Part shown: positions 27,671 through 38,213 of the stretch, piece after piece | How the letters are laid out: each line of letters starts with the position of its first letter | How positions within the stretch are numbered: position 1 is the stretch's first letter | Assembly (NCBI GenBank): GCA_947488325.1 | Contig: CANKYZ010000009.1 | Coordinates: forward strand, 50,865 to 114,864 | Reading direction: 5' to 3' | From: an uncultured Erythrobacter sp. | GTDB lineage: Bacteria; Pseudomonadota; Alphaproteobacteria; Sphingomonadales; Sphingomonadaceae | Length of the DNA: 64,000 nucleotides | Notes under the pieces: model-generated | What the model saw: only the letters and a program-made list of their open reading frames with translations | What the model was told of the DNA's origin: nothing | The model's database searches: none | Made by a program: the position numbers and the translations under genes

Positions 27671-27783
27671 ATCGGCGCTCCAAAAAGCAACTAAGTCTGG
27701 TCCAGCCTATGCCGCCTTACCTCGCGCCAAGCAAGCTATCGGAAATGCGGTTCTTAGCTGTTTGGCTTTGGATTTGACGAAAA

Positions 27784-28578
27784 CTACTTGGCTGCCCACT
27801 GCGCTGCATACTCTTTCAACGCACCTGCATAAGCGGGCGCGCCGCGTCGATCACCCTCACCTGCGACGAGATTTTGTGTAGCGTCTGACAACATGGCGAT
27901 ATTCGCAGCTTTAAGCGCATCAAGCGGTTCGACATAGATGCCGATGGTGAACAGGATTGCGCCAGTTTCGGGCAGCCGCCGCAAGGTCTGACGTTCAGAG
28001 CGGACGAACAGAGCCTCACCTGCATTGTCTGGAGTGATATGGGCGAAAGCTTCTTGCGGGGTACGTGTTTCAATCCAACGGTGCTCCCCCGTGGCCGCGA
28101 TAAACCAATTGCAGCGGCCATAAATCACGCCGGGCTTTAGCGTCGTCATAAAGCGGTCCACCCCTGTGGCGAGCTGCTCCTCATAGCCCACGATAGGCGC
28201 ATGGAGCGCGCGTAGCGGCAGGCCGATCTTGTCCTTGGGATGCCAGTCAGAGGGCCATGCGACTGCTGCTCCGATGAGGCGGTAGACGTCCTCGCCCTTT
28301 CGTTGGGTGAGAAGGCACATATCTTCGTGAGCAGCGAGCGCGGCGTTGAGCAATCCACCAGTCGCGCCGAGCATTGCGGCAAGTTCTTGTCCGGGGGCTT
28401 CGGCTTCTGGGGTTAGCTGGACGCCGCCGGGCCAATCCTCGAACGCTTGAAGACGTGCGGTAATGTGGGGCTCAGACTGGAGCCATTCGTCTTCAGTGAG
28501 CCGAGTGAGGCCCATCTTGAGCTGCCCGCCCCCGCGCGCGTTGGGCAGCAATTCGTCGACGGAAAAGCCGAGGGTCAT
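27784..28578 (-). CDS. DUF3445 / haem-dependent oxidative N-demethylase family protein
   Basis: 264 aa. Diagnostic segments are EDMCLLTQRKGEDVYRLIGAA, LRALHAPIVGYEEQLATGVDRF, LKPGVIYGRCNWFI and ERQTLRRLPETGAILFTIGIYVEPL, which match the HODM alpha-like DUF3445 family. Characterised members oxidatively demethylate dimethylamine using haem. The physiological substrate here is unknown. It sits 4 bp after a small exported protein and within the propionate/biotin cluster. Confidence 0.8.
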   Translation of the reverse strand: MTLGFSVDELLPNARGGGQLKMGLTRLTEDEWLQSEPHITARLQAFEDWPGGVQLTPEAEAPGQELAAMLGATGGLLNAALAAHEDMCLLTQRKGEDVYRLIGAAVAWPSDWHPKDKIGLPLRALHAPIVGYEEQLATGVDRFMTTLKPGVIYGRCNWFIAATGEHRWIETRTPQEAFAHITPDNAGEALFVRSERQTLRRLPETGAILFTIGIYVEPLDALKAANIAMLSDATQNLVAGEGDRRGAPAYAGALKEYAAQWAAK

Positions 28579-28582
28579 CCGC

Positions 28583-28996
28583 TCAGATTGCTCTCATCTG
28601 CATTTTTTCTTGGATTGAATCTATGCGATGAGCGGCAAAAAACGTTCCATCGTCGCGTTTCGATAGGTGAAATCGACCGGATGTTTCTGCCTGCAAAGGC
28701 TCAAAAGCTTGCGGGCAGCCTCCCACGATAATCAAGTCATCGTCACGCTGTTGGATTACTGGGACTTCATTCACACGAATTTCAATTTCAAAGTTATCAA
28801 CGTGCTCACCGCCTTTGACCACGTCTGAAATCGAAAGTCGACATTGACCCTCAACCTCGAGACAATGCGCGGTGCCATCAACCACGACATCGCTAATAGA
28901 TAACTTCACACTTGTGATCAAAGTTCGGCAGGCGTTCGCGGGGGTCGCGTAAATCAGGCAGCTGGCGGCCAAGAAGCTTACAACCGGTTTAATCAC
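28583..28996 (-). CDS. Unknown small exported protein
   Basis: 137 aa. A signal peptide ([22 protein letters not shown]) is followed by a mature part beginning CRTL, with further cysteines and a beta-rich pattern. Family not recognised. Its start overlaps the bioB stop by 4 bp, and the DUF3445 gene follows 4 bp after its stop, so it is in the operon. It has no evident link to biotin. Confidence 0.65.
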   Translation of the reverse strand: MIKPVVSFLAASCLIYATPANACRTLITSVKLSISDVVVDGTAHCLEVEGQCRLSISDVVKGGEHVDNFEIEIRVNEVPVIQQRDDDLIIVGGCPQAFEPLQAETSGRFHLSKRDDGTFFAAHRIDSIQEKMQMRAI

Positions 28997-30003
28997 TCTG
29001 CTGGCTCGCTCACTTTGCAGGCCCGCGCAGGCTCCTCACCTTGCAACGCCGTAAGGCCCAGCTTTGCGAACAAAGTGCCGTCGCTGTCATCGCCCGCGTT
29101 GGGCGCGGTCAGCAGCTTGTCGCCGGTGAAGATCGAGTTCGCGCCCGCAAGGAAGCAGAGCGCTTGCGTCGTCTCGCTCATAGACTCGCGTCCAGCGGAT
29201 AGGCGTACCATGCTCATCGGCATTGTGATCCGCGCGACCGCAACGGTGCGGACAAATTCGATATCGTCGATTTTGGCCATTGGCGTGTCCGCCAGCATAT
29301 CGCCCAGCACCGTGCCTTTTACCGGAACCAACGCGTTGACCGGCACGCTTTCGGGATGCGCTTCGAGTGTGGCGAGTGTGTGGATGAAGCCCACCCGATC
29401 ATCGCGCGTTTCGCCCATGCCGACGATCCCGCCGCTGCACACATTGATGCCGGATTTGCGCACGTGATCCAGCGTATCGAGACGGCATTGGAAATCGCGT
29501 GTAGAAATCACCCGCTCATAATATTCCGGGCTGCTGTCGATATTGTGGTTGTAATAATCGAGGCCCGCTTCGGCGAGTTGATCTGCCTGATGCGGCTCCA
29601 ACATGCCCAATGTCATACAGGTTTCCAGCCCCATATCGCGCACGCCTTCCACGATTTTGACAATCGCGGGCATGTCGCGGTCTTTCGGATTGCGCCACGC
29701 CGCACCCATGCAGAAACGCTGGCTTCCCGCATCCTTGGCCTGAGCCGCGCGTTGCAGCACGGCCTGCACGTCCATCAGCTTGGTCGCCTCAACGCCGCTA
29801 TCGGCCTTGACCGATTGCGAGCAATATCCGCAATCCTCCGGGCAACCGCCGGTCTTGATGCTGAGCAGTGTGCAAAGCTGGATTTGCTCAGGCGGATGGT
29901 TCTCGCGGTGGGTGCTGGCGGCTTGGAACAGCAGCTCGGTGAAGGGAAGCTCGAAAAGGGTCGCGATTTCTTCGCGGGTCCAGTCGGTACGGATTTGGGT
30001 CAT
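28993..30003 (-). CDS. bioB: Biotin synthase
   Basis: 336 aa radical SAM enzyme. The [4Fe-4S] cluster ligands are C54, C58 and C61 in [13 protein letters not shown]. Also seen are [29 protein letters not shown] and the conserved [10 protein letters not shown]. It inserts sulfur into dethiobiotin. No other bio genes are present. Its position between pccA and methylmalonyl-CoA mutase suggests cofactor supply for the biotin-dependent carboxylase of the cluster. It overlaps its neighbours on both sides by 4 bp. Confidence 0.97.
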   Translation of the reverse strand: MTQIRTDWTREEIATLFELPFTELLFQAASTHRENHPPEQIQLCTLLSIKTGGCPEDCGYCSQSVKADSGVEATKLMDVQAVLQRAAQAKDAGSQRFCMGAAWRNPKDRDMPAIVKIVEGVRDMGLETCMTLGMLEPHQADQLAEAGLDYYNHNIDSSPEYYERVISTRDFQCRLDTLDHVRKSGINVCSGGIVGMGETRDDRVGFIHTLATLEAHPESVPVNALVPVKGTVLGDMLADTPMAKIDDIEFVRTVAVARITMPMSMVRLSAGRESMSETTQALCFLAGANSIFTGDKLLTAPNAGDDSDGTLFAKLGLTALQGEEPARACKVSEPAE

Positions 30004-30248
30004 TCAAAAGTGCCCTTATTATTAACTCGGCGAACAATGCCCCTGGCAAACCACTGGCAAAACAGAACACAGGCTAATCCGTATAGAATTGTCGGGACAG
30101 CTTGGGCTGCCCATTTCGCGCCAGACGATAATTCAGTTTGTTCGCCAACAAAAAAAATAATTTGGACAAAGCTAGCTATGCTAATCCAGTAGAATGCGGA
30201 TATTAGCGCAAATCCAACTGATGCGAAGCGCACAAAACGACCAATCAT
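30000..30248 (-). CDS. Unknown small membrane protein
   Basis: 82 aa with two predicted membrane helices (about residues 8-34 and 48-67) and a basic C-terminal tail. Not recognised. It overlaps the mutase stop and the bioB start by 4 bp each, so it is translated within the cluster. Confidence 0.6.
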   Translation of the reverse strand: MIGRFVRFASVGFALISAFYWISIASFVQIIFFVGEQTELSSGAKWAAQAVPTILYGLACVLFCQWFARGIVRRVNNKGTFE

Positions 30249-32503
30249 TCGACGCCCTCCAAACCCTCACCCAAAGGCGGCATATTATGCCCCAGCAGCG
30301 TCAGAATATCTGCTGCGCATTCGATCACGTTTGATCCGGGGCCGTAAATACCCTGCACCCCTGCTTCGCGAAGAAAATCGTAATCGGTTGCGGGGATCAC
30401 GCCGCCAGCGGTGACCTTGATATCGCCGCGACCGGCCTCTTTCAGCAGGCGGATCAGTTCAGGGATCAAGGTCTTGTGACCGGCTGCGAGCGAACTTGCG
30501 CCGATCACGTCCACGTCTTTGCGGAGTGCCAAATCGCGGGTTTCTTCAGGTGTCTGGAACAGCGGGCCGGAGACAACCTCAAAACCCATATCGGTAAAGG
30601 CGGATGCGATCACATTGGCGCCGCGATCGTGGCCGTCCTGCCCCATTTTGGCGACCATAATACGCGGCTTGCGGCCAAGCCTGCGCTCTACAGCATCGAC
30701 ACCTCCGGTGACCTGCGCCCAACGTTGGTCGAACTCATACGCGGTCTTGTAAACGCCACTTACCGGTTTGGGCGTGGCATCGTGGCGTCCGAAGATTTCG
30801 CCCATCGCCTCAGAGATTTCGCCCAATGTTGCGTCGTGGCGCGCTGCGTCCACCGCGCGAGCGAGCAAATTGACGTCGGCCTGTTTCTCGAGCTCTGCGA
30901 TCTTTGACGGAGGCAATGGGATGCCATTCTCATCGCGTCCCGAAGCCAGCGCCTCTCGGTGAGTCGCAGGATTCGCATTGGAGGCTTCAGTTAGAGCGTT
31001 CAGCGCCGCCTGACACGCGGCCTCATCACGGCCGGCGCGCACTTTGGCGATCCGTTCGACCTGCCCTGCCCTGACTTTGGCATTGTCGATATCGAGTGTC
31101 TCAATCGGGTCTTCTTTTTCCTTACGGTATTTGTTGACCCCGACGATCACCGTGTCGCCCTTATCGACACTGGTCTGTTTTTCCGCCGCCGCGCGTTCAA
31201 TAGCGGCCTTGGGAGCGCCAGTCGCGACATAGGTTGTCATCCCGCCAGCCTCATCAACTTCGGCGATCAGTTTTTCGGCCTCTTCGACCAGCGTCGCGGT
31301 TAGCGCTTCGATATAATGCGAGCCGCCCAGTGGATCGACGACATTGGTAATCCCGCTTTCCTCTTGCAGCACCAATTGCGTGTTGCGCGCGATGCGGGCG
31401 GAGAAATCTGTCGGCAGCGCAATCGCTTCATCTAAAGCGTTGGTGTGCAAGCTCTGCGTACCGCCCAAAGTCGCCGCCAGCGCTTCAATCGTGGTCCGCA
31501 TGACGTTGTTGTATGGGTCTTGCTCTTGCAAGCTTACGCCAGACGTTTGGCAGTGGGTGCGCAGCATTTTGGAGCGATCGCTTTGTGCACCCAGCCCGTC
31601 CATTACGCGGTACCACAATGTGCGCGCGGCTCGCAGTTTAGCAATCTCCATAAAGAAGTTCATGCCGATGCCGAAAAAGAAGCTCAAACGCCCGGCGAAC
31701 GCTTCAATATCAAGCCCAGTCGCCATTGCCCGCTCAGCATATTCCTTGCCGTCCGCAATGGTGAAGGCGAGCTCCTGCACAGCCGTCGCTCCGGCTTCGT
31801 GCATATGATAGCCACTAATCGAAATACTGTTGAATTTCGGCATGTTGGCTGATGTGTATGCGATAATGTCAGACACGATCCGCATGCTGGGCTCAGGCGG
31901 ATAGATATAGGTGTTACGGACCATGAATTCCTTCAGAATGTCGTTCTGAATGGTCCCGGATAGCTTTTCTGGACCCACGCCCTGCCGTTCGCCTGCGACA
32001 ATGTAGAACGCCAAAATCGGGATTACCGCGCCGTTCATGGTCATGGAAACAGACATGGTGTCGAGCGGGATCTGGTCGAACAAAATCTCCATATCGGCGA
32101 CCGTGTCGATGGCCACGCCAGCCTTACCAACATCGCCGGTTACGCGCGGGTGATCGCTGTCATATCCGCGGTGGGTGGCGAGGTCGAAAGCGACGCTCAG
32201 CCCTTTTTGCCCCGCTGCCAAATTGCGCCGATAAAAGGCGTTCGATTCCTCAGCGGTGGAAAAACCCGCATATTGCCGGATGGTCCAAGGGCGCCCGGCA
32301 TACATGCTGGCCTTTACGCCGCGCGTGAACGGACCAAAACCGGGCAGTCCGGGGTCAAAACTCGCGTGATCTTCTGCGGTGTATAGTGGCTTGATCGCAA
32401 ATCCCTCGGGCGTTTCCCAAGTAAGATCGCGGCCTTTGCTCTCTTTATCAGCGAGAGCTTTCCAGTCTGAGGGGGTTGGCCCGGAATTATTGATGTCGGT
32501 CAT
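30245..32503 (-). CDS. scpA: Methylmalonyl-CoA mutase
   Basis: 752 aa single-chain mutase. The catalytic barrel region includes [20 protein letters not shown] and [20 protein letters not shown]. The C-terminal cobalamin-binding domain has the lower-ligand motif [13 protein letters not shown]. It isomerises (R)-methylmalonyl-CoA to succinyl-CoA using adenosylcobalamin, finishing propionate entry to the TCA cycle. It is on the same strand as mce and pccB, 55 bp after mce. Confidence 0.96.
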   Translation of the reverse strand: MTDINNSGPTPSDWKALADKESKGRDLTWETPEGFAIKPLYTAEDHASFDPGLPGFGPFTRGVKASMYAGRPWTIRQYAGFSTAEESNAFYRRNLAAGQKGLSVAFDLATHRGYDSDHPRVTGDVGKAGVAIDTVADMEILFDQIPLDTMSVSMTMNGAVIPILAFYIVAGERQGVGPEKLSGTIQNDILKEFMVRNTYIYPPEPSMRIVSDIIAYTSANMPKFNSISISGYHMHEAGATAVQELAFTIADGKEYAERAMATGLDIEAFAGRLSFFFGIGMNFFMEIAKLRAARTLWYRVMDGLGAQSDRSKMLRTHCQTSGVSLQEQDPYNNVMRTTIEALAATLGGTQSLHTNALDEAIALPTDFSARIARNTQLVLQEESGITNVVDPLGGSHYIEALTATLVEEAEKLIAEVDEAGGMTTYVATGAPKAAIERAAAEKQTSVDKGDTVIVGVNKYRKEKEDPIETLDIDNAKVRAGQVERIAKVRAGRDEAACQAALNALTEASNANPATHREALASGRDENGIPLPPSKIAELEKQADVNLLARAVDAARHDATLGEISEAMGEIFGRHDATPKPVSGVYKTAYEFDQRWAQVTGGVDAVERRLGRKPRIMVAKMGQDGHDRGANVIASAFTDMGFEVVSGPLFQTPEETRDLALRKDVDVIGASSLAAGHKTLIPELIRLLKEAGRGDIKVTAGGVIPATDYDFLREAGVQGIYGPGSNVIECAADILTLLGHNMPPLGEGLEGVE

Positions 32504-32558
32504 GCATAATCTCTAAGCACAATCGTTGTGTGGGCGAAAGCTACGCTATTGAAGAGGT

Positions 32559-32999
32559 TCAGTGATATCTGTCTTTCGGCGTTTCCATAATTTCGGTCAG
32601 CATACCCTGCATATCCTTGGGATGGACGAAGAAAATCGGTGTGCCGTGTGCGCCGATGCGGGTTGGGCCAAGGATGCGTTTGCCCATCGCCTCGAATTCC
32701 GCGCGAGCTTCTTCGATATCCGGCACTTCGAAACAGACGTGATGTTGACCACCCGCCGGGTTCTTGGCGAGAAAACCATTGATGGGTGAGCTGTCGTCAT
32801 AGGGCTCAATCAGCTCGATCTGAGTTCCGTTGAGGCCCGTCTCAGTCGGCGTATCGACAAAGCAGACCTTCACGCCTTGTTCCGGGAGTTCGAACGGCGT
32901 GCTGATTGAGGTGGCGCCCATGACTTCGCGGTAATGCACGATGGAGTCCGCGATGGACGTTGTTGCGACCCCAATGTGATTTAGGCGGCCTAGTTTCAT
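32559..32999 (-). CDS. mce: Methylmalonyl-CoA epimerase
   Basis: 146 aa vicinal-oxygen-chelate protein. It begins MKLGRLNHIGVATTSIADS with the first metal-binding His in NHIG, and later shows GGQHHVCFEVPDIE and KDMQGMLTEI. It converts (S)- to (R)-methylmalonyl-CoA, linking propionyl-CoA carboxylase to the mutase directly downstream. Confidence 0.95.
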   Translation of the reverse strand: MKLGRLNHIGVATTSIADSIVHYREVMGATSISTPFELPEQGVKVCFVDTPTETGLNGTQIELIEPYDDSSPINGFLAKNPAGGQHHVCFEVPDIEEARAEFEAMGKRILGPTRIGAHGTPIFFVHPKDMQGMLTEIMETPKDRYH

Positions 33000-33014
33000 G
33001 GTTGCATTCCCAAA

Positions 33015-33221
33015 TCAGAAGAGCGTTACAAAGAGCCAAAAGCCCATACAAATCGTGTCAACCACAGCCAAGATAGCAATGTCGAGCCAAGCGTGGAATT
33101 CGACCTGCTGGGTCTCCCCGTCGAGGTGCCAGCTACTAGGACTGCGCCAAAGCCGAACGACTGCAAACCCGCAAAAAAGCGCGACTAGAAGCAAGGTCAA
33201 GGCGAATAGGGTGCCGAACAT
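33015..33221 (-). CDS. Unknown small two-helix membrane protein
   Basis: 68 aa: an N-terminal helix (about residues 3-23), a polar loop with HLDGETQQVEFHAW, and a second helix (about 46-66). Not recognised. It lies 15 bp before mce and follows a possible 34-aa exported peptide. Confidence 0.55.
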   Translation of the reverse strand: MFGTLFALTLLLVALFCGFAVVRLWRSPSSWHLDGETQQVEFHAWLDIAILAVVDTICMGFWLFVTLF

Positions 33222-33241
33222 TGTCGGCGGAGTATGGGCTG

Positions 33242-33346
33242 CTAGCTAGGCGGATGGCAACTAGGTAGTTGGAATTGCGTCCGCGATGGAGGGTGCAGGC
33301 AAGCCACAGCCAATCCAGCAGCAATAAAGAATGGCAAACGGATCAT
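33242..33346 (-). CDS. Possible small exported peptide (34 aa)
   Basis: The ATG at 33346 has a strong GAGGAG with 8-nt spacing. It encodes MIRLPFFIAAGLAVAC followed by a Pro- and Cys-containing tail and stops at a TAG (33242-33244). The N-terminus reads as a signal peptide with a weak lipobox (AVAC). It sits 10 bp after pccB. Its small size means it could be chance, but the ribosome-binding site is good. Confidence 0.45.
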   Translation of the reverse strand: MIRLPFFIAAGLAVACLHPPSRTQFQLPSCHPPS

Positions 33347-33356
33347 ATATCACTCC

Positions 33357-34889
33357 TCACAACGGGATATTGTCGTGCTTCTTCCACGGGTTCTCCAACT
33401 GCTTCGTCCGCAACTTCCGCAGTCCCAGTGCAACCCGCCGCCGCGTGTTCCGTGGGTAGATCACCTCATCAATATAACCGCGTGATGCCGCTACGAATGG
33501 GTTCGCGAACTGGTCTTCGTATTCCTTGGTTTTCTCGGCAATCTTTTCCGCATCGCCGCGATCTTGGCGGAAGATGATCTCCACTGCGCCCTTTGCACCC
33601 ATCACTGCGATTTCGGCGGTGGGCCATGCGTAGTTTAGATCGCCGCGCAAATGCTTGGACGCCATGACGTCATAGGCGCCGCCGTAAGCTTTGCGGGTGA
33701 TAATGGTGATTTTGGGCACGGTTGCCTCTGCATAAGCGAACAGTAACTTCGCCCCGTGCTTGATAATTCCGCCCAGTTCTTGGGAAGTACCGGGCAGGAA
33801 GCCGGGCACGTCGACCAATGTCACAATAGGAATCTCAAACGCATCGCAGAACCGCACGAACCGCGCCGCTTTTTTCGATGAATTGATGTCGAGCACGCCG
33901 GCAAGCACCATTGGCTGGTTCGCGACCACGCCCACGGTCCGCCCTTCGACCCGACCAAATCCGCAAATGATATTCGCGGCGTGTGCGGGTTGAACCTCGA
34001 AAAACTCGCCTTCATCCACGGTCTTTGCGATCACCTCATGCATATCATAGGGCTGGTTCGCATTGTCCGGGATCAGCGTGTCGAGGCTTGGTTCTTCACG
34101 GTCCCATGGGTCATTCGTGGGTAGGATTGGCCCAGCTTCTCGGTTTGACAGCGGCAGGTAGTCAAAGAAACACCGAGTCGCGAGCAGTGTTTCAATGTCG
34201 TTTTCAAACGCAATGTCGGCGACGCTGGTCTTAGTCGTATGCGTAATCGCACCGCCCAACTCCTCTTGCGTGACCTCTTCATTGGTGACGGTTTTTACGA
34301 CGTCCGGGCCGGTGACGAACATGTAAGAACTGTCTTTCACCATAAAGATGAAATCGGTCATCGCCGGTGAATAGACCGCACCGCCCGCACATGGCCCCAT
34401 AATCAGGCTGATCTGCGGAACAACACCGCTAGCGAGCACGTTACGTTGGAACACTTCGGCATATCCACCCAACGACGCCACGCCTTCCTGAATGCGCGCG
34501 CCGCCTGAATCGTTGATCCCGATAACAGGTGCACCAACCTTCATCGCGGTGTCCATCACCTTACAGATCTTCTCCGCATGGCGTTTTGACAGTGATCCGC
34601 CGAACACTGTAAAATCTTGGCTAAAGACATAGACCAGACGGCCATTGATTGTCCCTGATCCTGTGACAACGCCGTCGCCTGTGATCTTCTGCGCCTCCAT
34701 GCCGAAATCCACACAATCGTGTTCAACATAGGTATCCAGTTCTTCAAAACTGCCCTGGTCGAGCAGCACGTCGAGCCGTTCGCGCGCAGTCAACTTACCT
34801 TTGGCATGCTGAGCATCGATGCGTTTTTGCCCGCCGCCCATTTGAGCGGCTTCGCGGCGGCGTTCCATTTCAGCGATATTCGCAGACAT
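33357..34889 (-). CDS. pccB: Propionyl-CoA carboxylase beta subunit (carboxyltransferase)
   Basis: 510 aa. It starts [20 protein letters not shown] and has [19 protein letters not shown], the acyl-CoA binding [15 protein letters not shown], and the carboxybiotin loop [13 protein letters not shown]. It transfers CO2 from biotinyl-PccA to propionyl-CoA, giving (S)-methylmalonyl-CoA. It heads the run pccB, mce, scpA, bioB, pccA on the minus strand. Confidence 0.95.
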   Translation of the reverse strand: MSANIAEMERRREAAQMGGGQKRIDAQHAKGKLTARERLDVLLDQGSFEELDTYVEHDCVDFGMEAQKITGDGVVTGSGTINGRLVYVFSQDFTVFGGSLSKRHAEKICKVMDTAMKVGAPVIGINDSGGARIQEGVASLGGYAEVFQRNVLASGVVPQISLIMGPCAGGAVYSPAMTDFIFMVKDSSYMFVTGPDVVKTVTNEEVTQEELGGAITHTTKTSVADIAFENDIETLLATRCFFDYLPLSNREAGPILPTNDPWDREEPSLDTLIPDNANQPYDMHEVIAKTVDEGEFFEVQPAHAANIICGFGRVEGRTVGVVANQPMVLAGVLDINSSKKAARFVRFCDAFEIPIVTLVDVPGFLPGTSQELGGIIKHGAKLLFAYAEATVPKITIITRKAYGGAYDVMASKHLRGDLNYAWPTAEIAVMGAKGAVEIIFRQDRGDAEKIAEKTKEYEDQFANPFVAASRGYIDEVIYPRNTRRRVALGLRKLRTKQLENPWKKHDNIPL

Positions 34890-34983
34890 TCGTGTGCCCC
34901 TGATTTATGTTGCGCAATTGGCGTTAAGAGGTCGTTGCCGCACCTCCGCCGCAGCGTCAACGTATCAAAATCACGGATTTCGC

Positions 34984-35706
34984 TTAGAACCGCAGCGTGA
35001 CTCTCCGTGCCAAAGCGGGTGAGATCGAATCCGCAATCCGCAACGCCTTTGTCATACCGATATTCGCTTCATCGCGGTTCTTCTCAATCGCAACCACGAT
35101 TTGACGGGCACATTCTTCGGCAGGCATTTTCTTCATCGGATTGCCGTCATTCATCTGCGTGTCGACAACCGGAGGAAGCGCCTCGATTACGCGTATGCCG
35201 GTGCCTTTCAGCTGTTCCCGCAACGCTAACGTATAGAACCTCAGACCAGATTTCGTCGCACAATAGACCGGCTGACGTGCCGCAGGAGCGATCGCAAGCC
35301 CCGAAGTGACATTCACAATTGCAGCTTCGTCTCGTGTTTTCAGCAGGGCGATCAACCCGCCAATCAGTCGGATCGGAGCGTTAAGGTTGGAATAGATCGC
35401 ATCATCAGCAGCATTGGCATGCACTGCCCCTTTTCGAAAATCATGATCGACCAATTGCCCTGCATTGTTGATCAGCATTTCGAGCGGTCGCTCTCCCCAT
35501 TCAGCCACCAGTGCATCGACGCCAACGGCATTGGAGAGATCAGCCGCGATCACTTCAAAACCCGTTTCACGCATTTCAGCAAGCCTGTCAGCGTTTCGGC
35601 CTGTCAATGTAACAACCGCGCCCTTTGCTTTGAGTTGCAGAGCCACTTCACGCCCGATTCCGGCTGTAGCACCAGTAAGCAGGACTATTTTTCCAGAAAG
35701 TTCCAT
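34984..35706 (-). CDS. Short-chain dehydrogenase/reductase
   Basis: 240 aa Rossmann protein. The dinucleotide motif TGATAGIGREV lies at 11-21, NNAGQLVDHDF near 80, and catalytic YCATK near 150 with an upstream serine in VTSGLA. This is a classical SDR, resembling DltE-type oxidoreductases, of unknown substrate. Its ATG shares one base with the stop of the upstream reductase (TGATG), so they are a translationally coupled pair. Confidence 0.88.
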   Translation of the reverse strand: MELSGKIVLLTGATAGIGREVALQLKAKGAVVTLTGRNADRLAEMRETGFEVIAADLSNAVGVDALVAEWGERPLEMLINNAGQLVDHDFRKGAVHANAADDAIYSNLNAPIRLIGGLIALLKTRDEAAIVNVTSGLAIAPAARQPVYCATKSGLRFYTLALREQLKGTGIRVIEALPPVVDTQMNDGNPMKKMPAEECARQIVVAIEKNRDEANIGMTKALRIADSISPALARRVTLRF

Positions 35707-36731
35707 CAGGGCTTAATCACTCCGTGTTCAACCAAGTTGCGCGCTGTATCCTCTAGCGTTTGCTCGGCCAGAATATATTCAAAACCCAGCACTTTGGCCG
35801 CGTGTGAACCGTCGACATCGCGGATTTTGCCAAGCTCGCTTTTAAGAACATTCATCTCGCTCATGAATGGAGCAAGCAGCTTGACAAGGAAATCCGGCAT
35901 TCGCTTGGTCGGAGCCTTACCCGCAATTTCTGGCACTCTGTCGCGCAGAATTTGAGACATTTCGCGGAGCCATAGGAAGCGCTGTTGCAATGGGAAACGG
36001 CCGTTACGGACAACAGCATCAGGTGCTTCAAGCGCTGCAACATGAGCGGTTACAACATCGCGGATGTCAACCACTCCAATTCCCATATTAGGTGCCAGTG
36101 GGATTGAACCATCTAGCAGTTTTTGAACCATCTCAATCGAAGTCGACAGGTCGTCATTCGCAATCGAACCAAACACCGCGACCGGATTGATCGAACAGAA
36201 TGTCATATCGGGGGCCTTCGCGGCGACCCATTCCCTCACCGCTTTTTCCGCAATGGTTTTGGATTTGGCGTAGGCTGCCACATCGCCGCTTTCGACACGC
36301 GTCCAATCATCTTTATCAAATTTGGTTTTCGAAAGTGGGTGGCCGTACGCAATCGCCGCCGCAGAGCTGGTCAACACAAATCGGTCGACACCTGCATCCT
36401 TGGCAAAGCGAACAGCGCGCAATGCCCCTTCACGCGCCGGCACAATCAGGTCATTTTCATCCCTCGGCACAGCCAACGGAAACGGGGACGCGACATGCGC
36501 GACAGCATCGCACCCTGAATTGGCCTCGGCCCAACCGTCATCATTTTCCAGATCGGCTTGGAATACTTTGAGCCGTTCGCCCGCATCTGGCCAGCGGGAA
36601 CGAAGACGCGGTTCACTCTTGGCCGTGCAGCGAATAGTTGTGTGAACCACCTTACCCACACTCAGCAGCCGATCAATCAGCTCACCGCCAATATAGCCGG
36701 TGCCTCCTGTGACCAAAATTATGCTCGCCAT
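35706..36731 (-). CDS. NAD(P)-dependent epimerase / dihydroflavonol-4-reductase-like protein
   Basis: 341 aa extended SDR. Nucleotide-binding GGTGYIGGEL lies near 8-17, AVAHVASPFP near 75, and the catalytic YAKSKTIAEKA near 158. This layout is typical of DFR/aldehyde-reductase-like enzymes, and the substrate is unknown. The start ATG at 36731 follows a GGGAG; an upstream start at 36752 lacks one. It is coupled to the downstream SDR. Confidence 0.87.
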   Translation of the reverse strand: MASIILVTGGTGYIGGELIDRLLSVGKVVHTTIRCTAKSEPRLRSRWPDAGERLKVFQADLENDDGWAEANSGCDAVAHVASPFPLAVPRDENDLIVPAREGALRAVRFAKDAGVDRFVLTSSAAAIAYGHPLSKTKFDKDDWTRVESGDVAAYAKSKTIAEKAVREWVAAKAPDMTFCSINPVAVFGSIANDDLSTSIEMVQKLLDGSIPLAPNMGIGVVDIRDVVTAHVAALEAPDAVVRNGRFPLQQRFLWLREMSQILRDRVPEIAGKAPTKRMPDFLVKLLAPFMSEMNVLKSELGKIRDVDGSHAAKVLGFEYILAEQTLEDTARNLVEHGVIKP

Positions 36732-36784
36732 TGCTGCTCTCCCATTTTGCACGGGATGATACCAGATGCGTTTTCAGCAGCAAC

Positions 36785-38137
36785 TTACTTAAGCAGAACG
36801 AGCTCTTCCGCCATGCTGGGATGGATAGCTGTGGTCGCGTCAAAATCAGCCTTGGTCAGCTTCGCCTTGATCGCAACCGCTGCCGCCTGAATGATCTCCG
36901 CCGATTCAGGGCCGATCATGTGAAGCCCGATGACTTGGCCCGATTTTGCCTCGGTAATCATCTTATACAACCCGCGCTCCATCCGATCAGAAAAAATGTT
37001 CTTCATCGGGCGGAAGTCGGATGTGTAGACGGCGATCTCGGAATATTGCTGCCGCGCTTCGACTTCGGTGAGGCCAACGGATGCAATCGACGGTTGAGAA
37101 AACACAGCTGTCGGGATGCAGGAGTGATCGACCGCGCGCGTGTTTCCGCCAAAAACTGTGTCGGCAAAGGCATGACCTTCACGGATCGCGACTGGAGTCA
37201 ATTGGACCCGGTCCGTGACATCGCCCACGGCATAGATGCTGTCGCAACTGGTCTTACTAAATGCGTCAACGGGGATCTCACCCTTTGCGCCCAGTTCAAT
37301 GCCAGCGGTTTCTAGGCCCAGCCCTCCACTATTAGGATTGCGCCCAATCGCGGCGAGCACCTGATCGACTTGTTTTGTGACGCCATTCGTGAGTGTCACG
37401 TCAAGCGATCCATCTGCGTTTTTGACAATGTCTTTAACGGTGGCCCCAAATTGCAGGTCCATTCCCCGTGCCTGCATGATTGGCGGCAATCGCTCCACAA
37501 TTTCTGATTCGTATGTGCGCAGGATTGTCTCTGTCCGATTGACCAAGGTTACATCGCTACCCAACGCATTGAAGACACCCGCAAATTCGACCGCGATATA
37601 TCCGCCGCCCAACACCATGAGGCGCTTTGGAAATTCCTCTAAATGGAAGATTTCATTCGATGTGATCAAATGCTCACTTCCTTCAAAGTCGGGAAGCATT
37701 GGCCAGCCACCTGTCGCCACGAGAATGTTCTTGGCTGTGATTTCTTCGCCTGTCGAAAGGCGCACGCTGTTTGATCCAGTGATCACCGCACGCGCTGAAA
37801 ACACTTCGACCCCAGCATTGCTCAATGTGCCGTCATAAAGCCCTTCGAGCCGGTCGACATCGCCATTCACGAAATCGCGTAGAGTGCCCCAGTCAAAACT
37901 GTTTTCACCCAGCGTCCAACCCTTATGCGCGGCATGGCCCAGTTCTTCTGCAAACATCGAGGCGTAAACCAGCATCTTCTTCGGTACACATCCGCGGATG
38001 ACGCAGGTGCCGCCCATCCGGTATTCCTCAGCGATTGCGACCTTCGCCCCGTGCGTGGCGGCGATGCGGCTTGCACGGACTCCGCCAGAGCCTCCGCCTA
38101 TTGTAAAAAGGTCATAATCAAATTCAGAATCGGACAT
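36785..38137 (-). CDS. gor: Glutathione-disulfide reductase
   Basis: 450 aa class I flavoprotein disulfide reductase. FAD motif GGGSGGVRASR at 14-24, redox-active C45 and C50 in GGTCVIRGCVPKK, NADPH motif GGGYIAVEFAG, and the C-terminal catalytic histidine in AIHPSMAEELV. It keeps glutathione reduced. The frame extends to 38236, but MSDSEFDYDLF at 38137 gives the family N-terminus and has a GGAG upstream. Confidence 0.94.
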   Translation of the reverse strand: MSDSEFDYDLFTIGGGSGGVRASRIAATHGAKVAIAEEYRMGGTCVIRGCVPKKMLVYASMFAEELGHAAHKGWTLGENSFDWGTLRDFVNGDVDRLEGLYDGTLSNAGVEVFSARAVITGSNSVRLSTGEEITAKNILVATGGWPMLPDFEGSEHLITSNEIFHLEEFPKRLMVLGGGYIAVEFAGVFNALGSDVTLVNRTETILRTYESEIVERLPPIMQARGMDLQFGATVKDIVKNADGSLDVTLTNGVTKQVDQVLAAIGRNPNSGGLGLETAGIELGAKGEIPVDAFSKTSCDSIYAVGDVTDRVQLTPVAIREGHAFADTVFGGNTRAVDHSCIPTAVFSQPSIASVGLTEVEARQQYSEIAVYTSDFRPMKNIFSDRMERGLYKMITEAKSGQVIGLHMIGPESAEIIQAAAVAIKAKLTKADFDATTAIHPSMAEELVLLK

Positions 38138-38213
38138 TAGGTATCGCTCCATTCGGTATGAAAGGGAGCTATGCCGCCGAGCATTGCCGATGCCAACCTT
38201 ATCCGTGAAGTAG

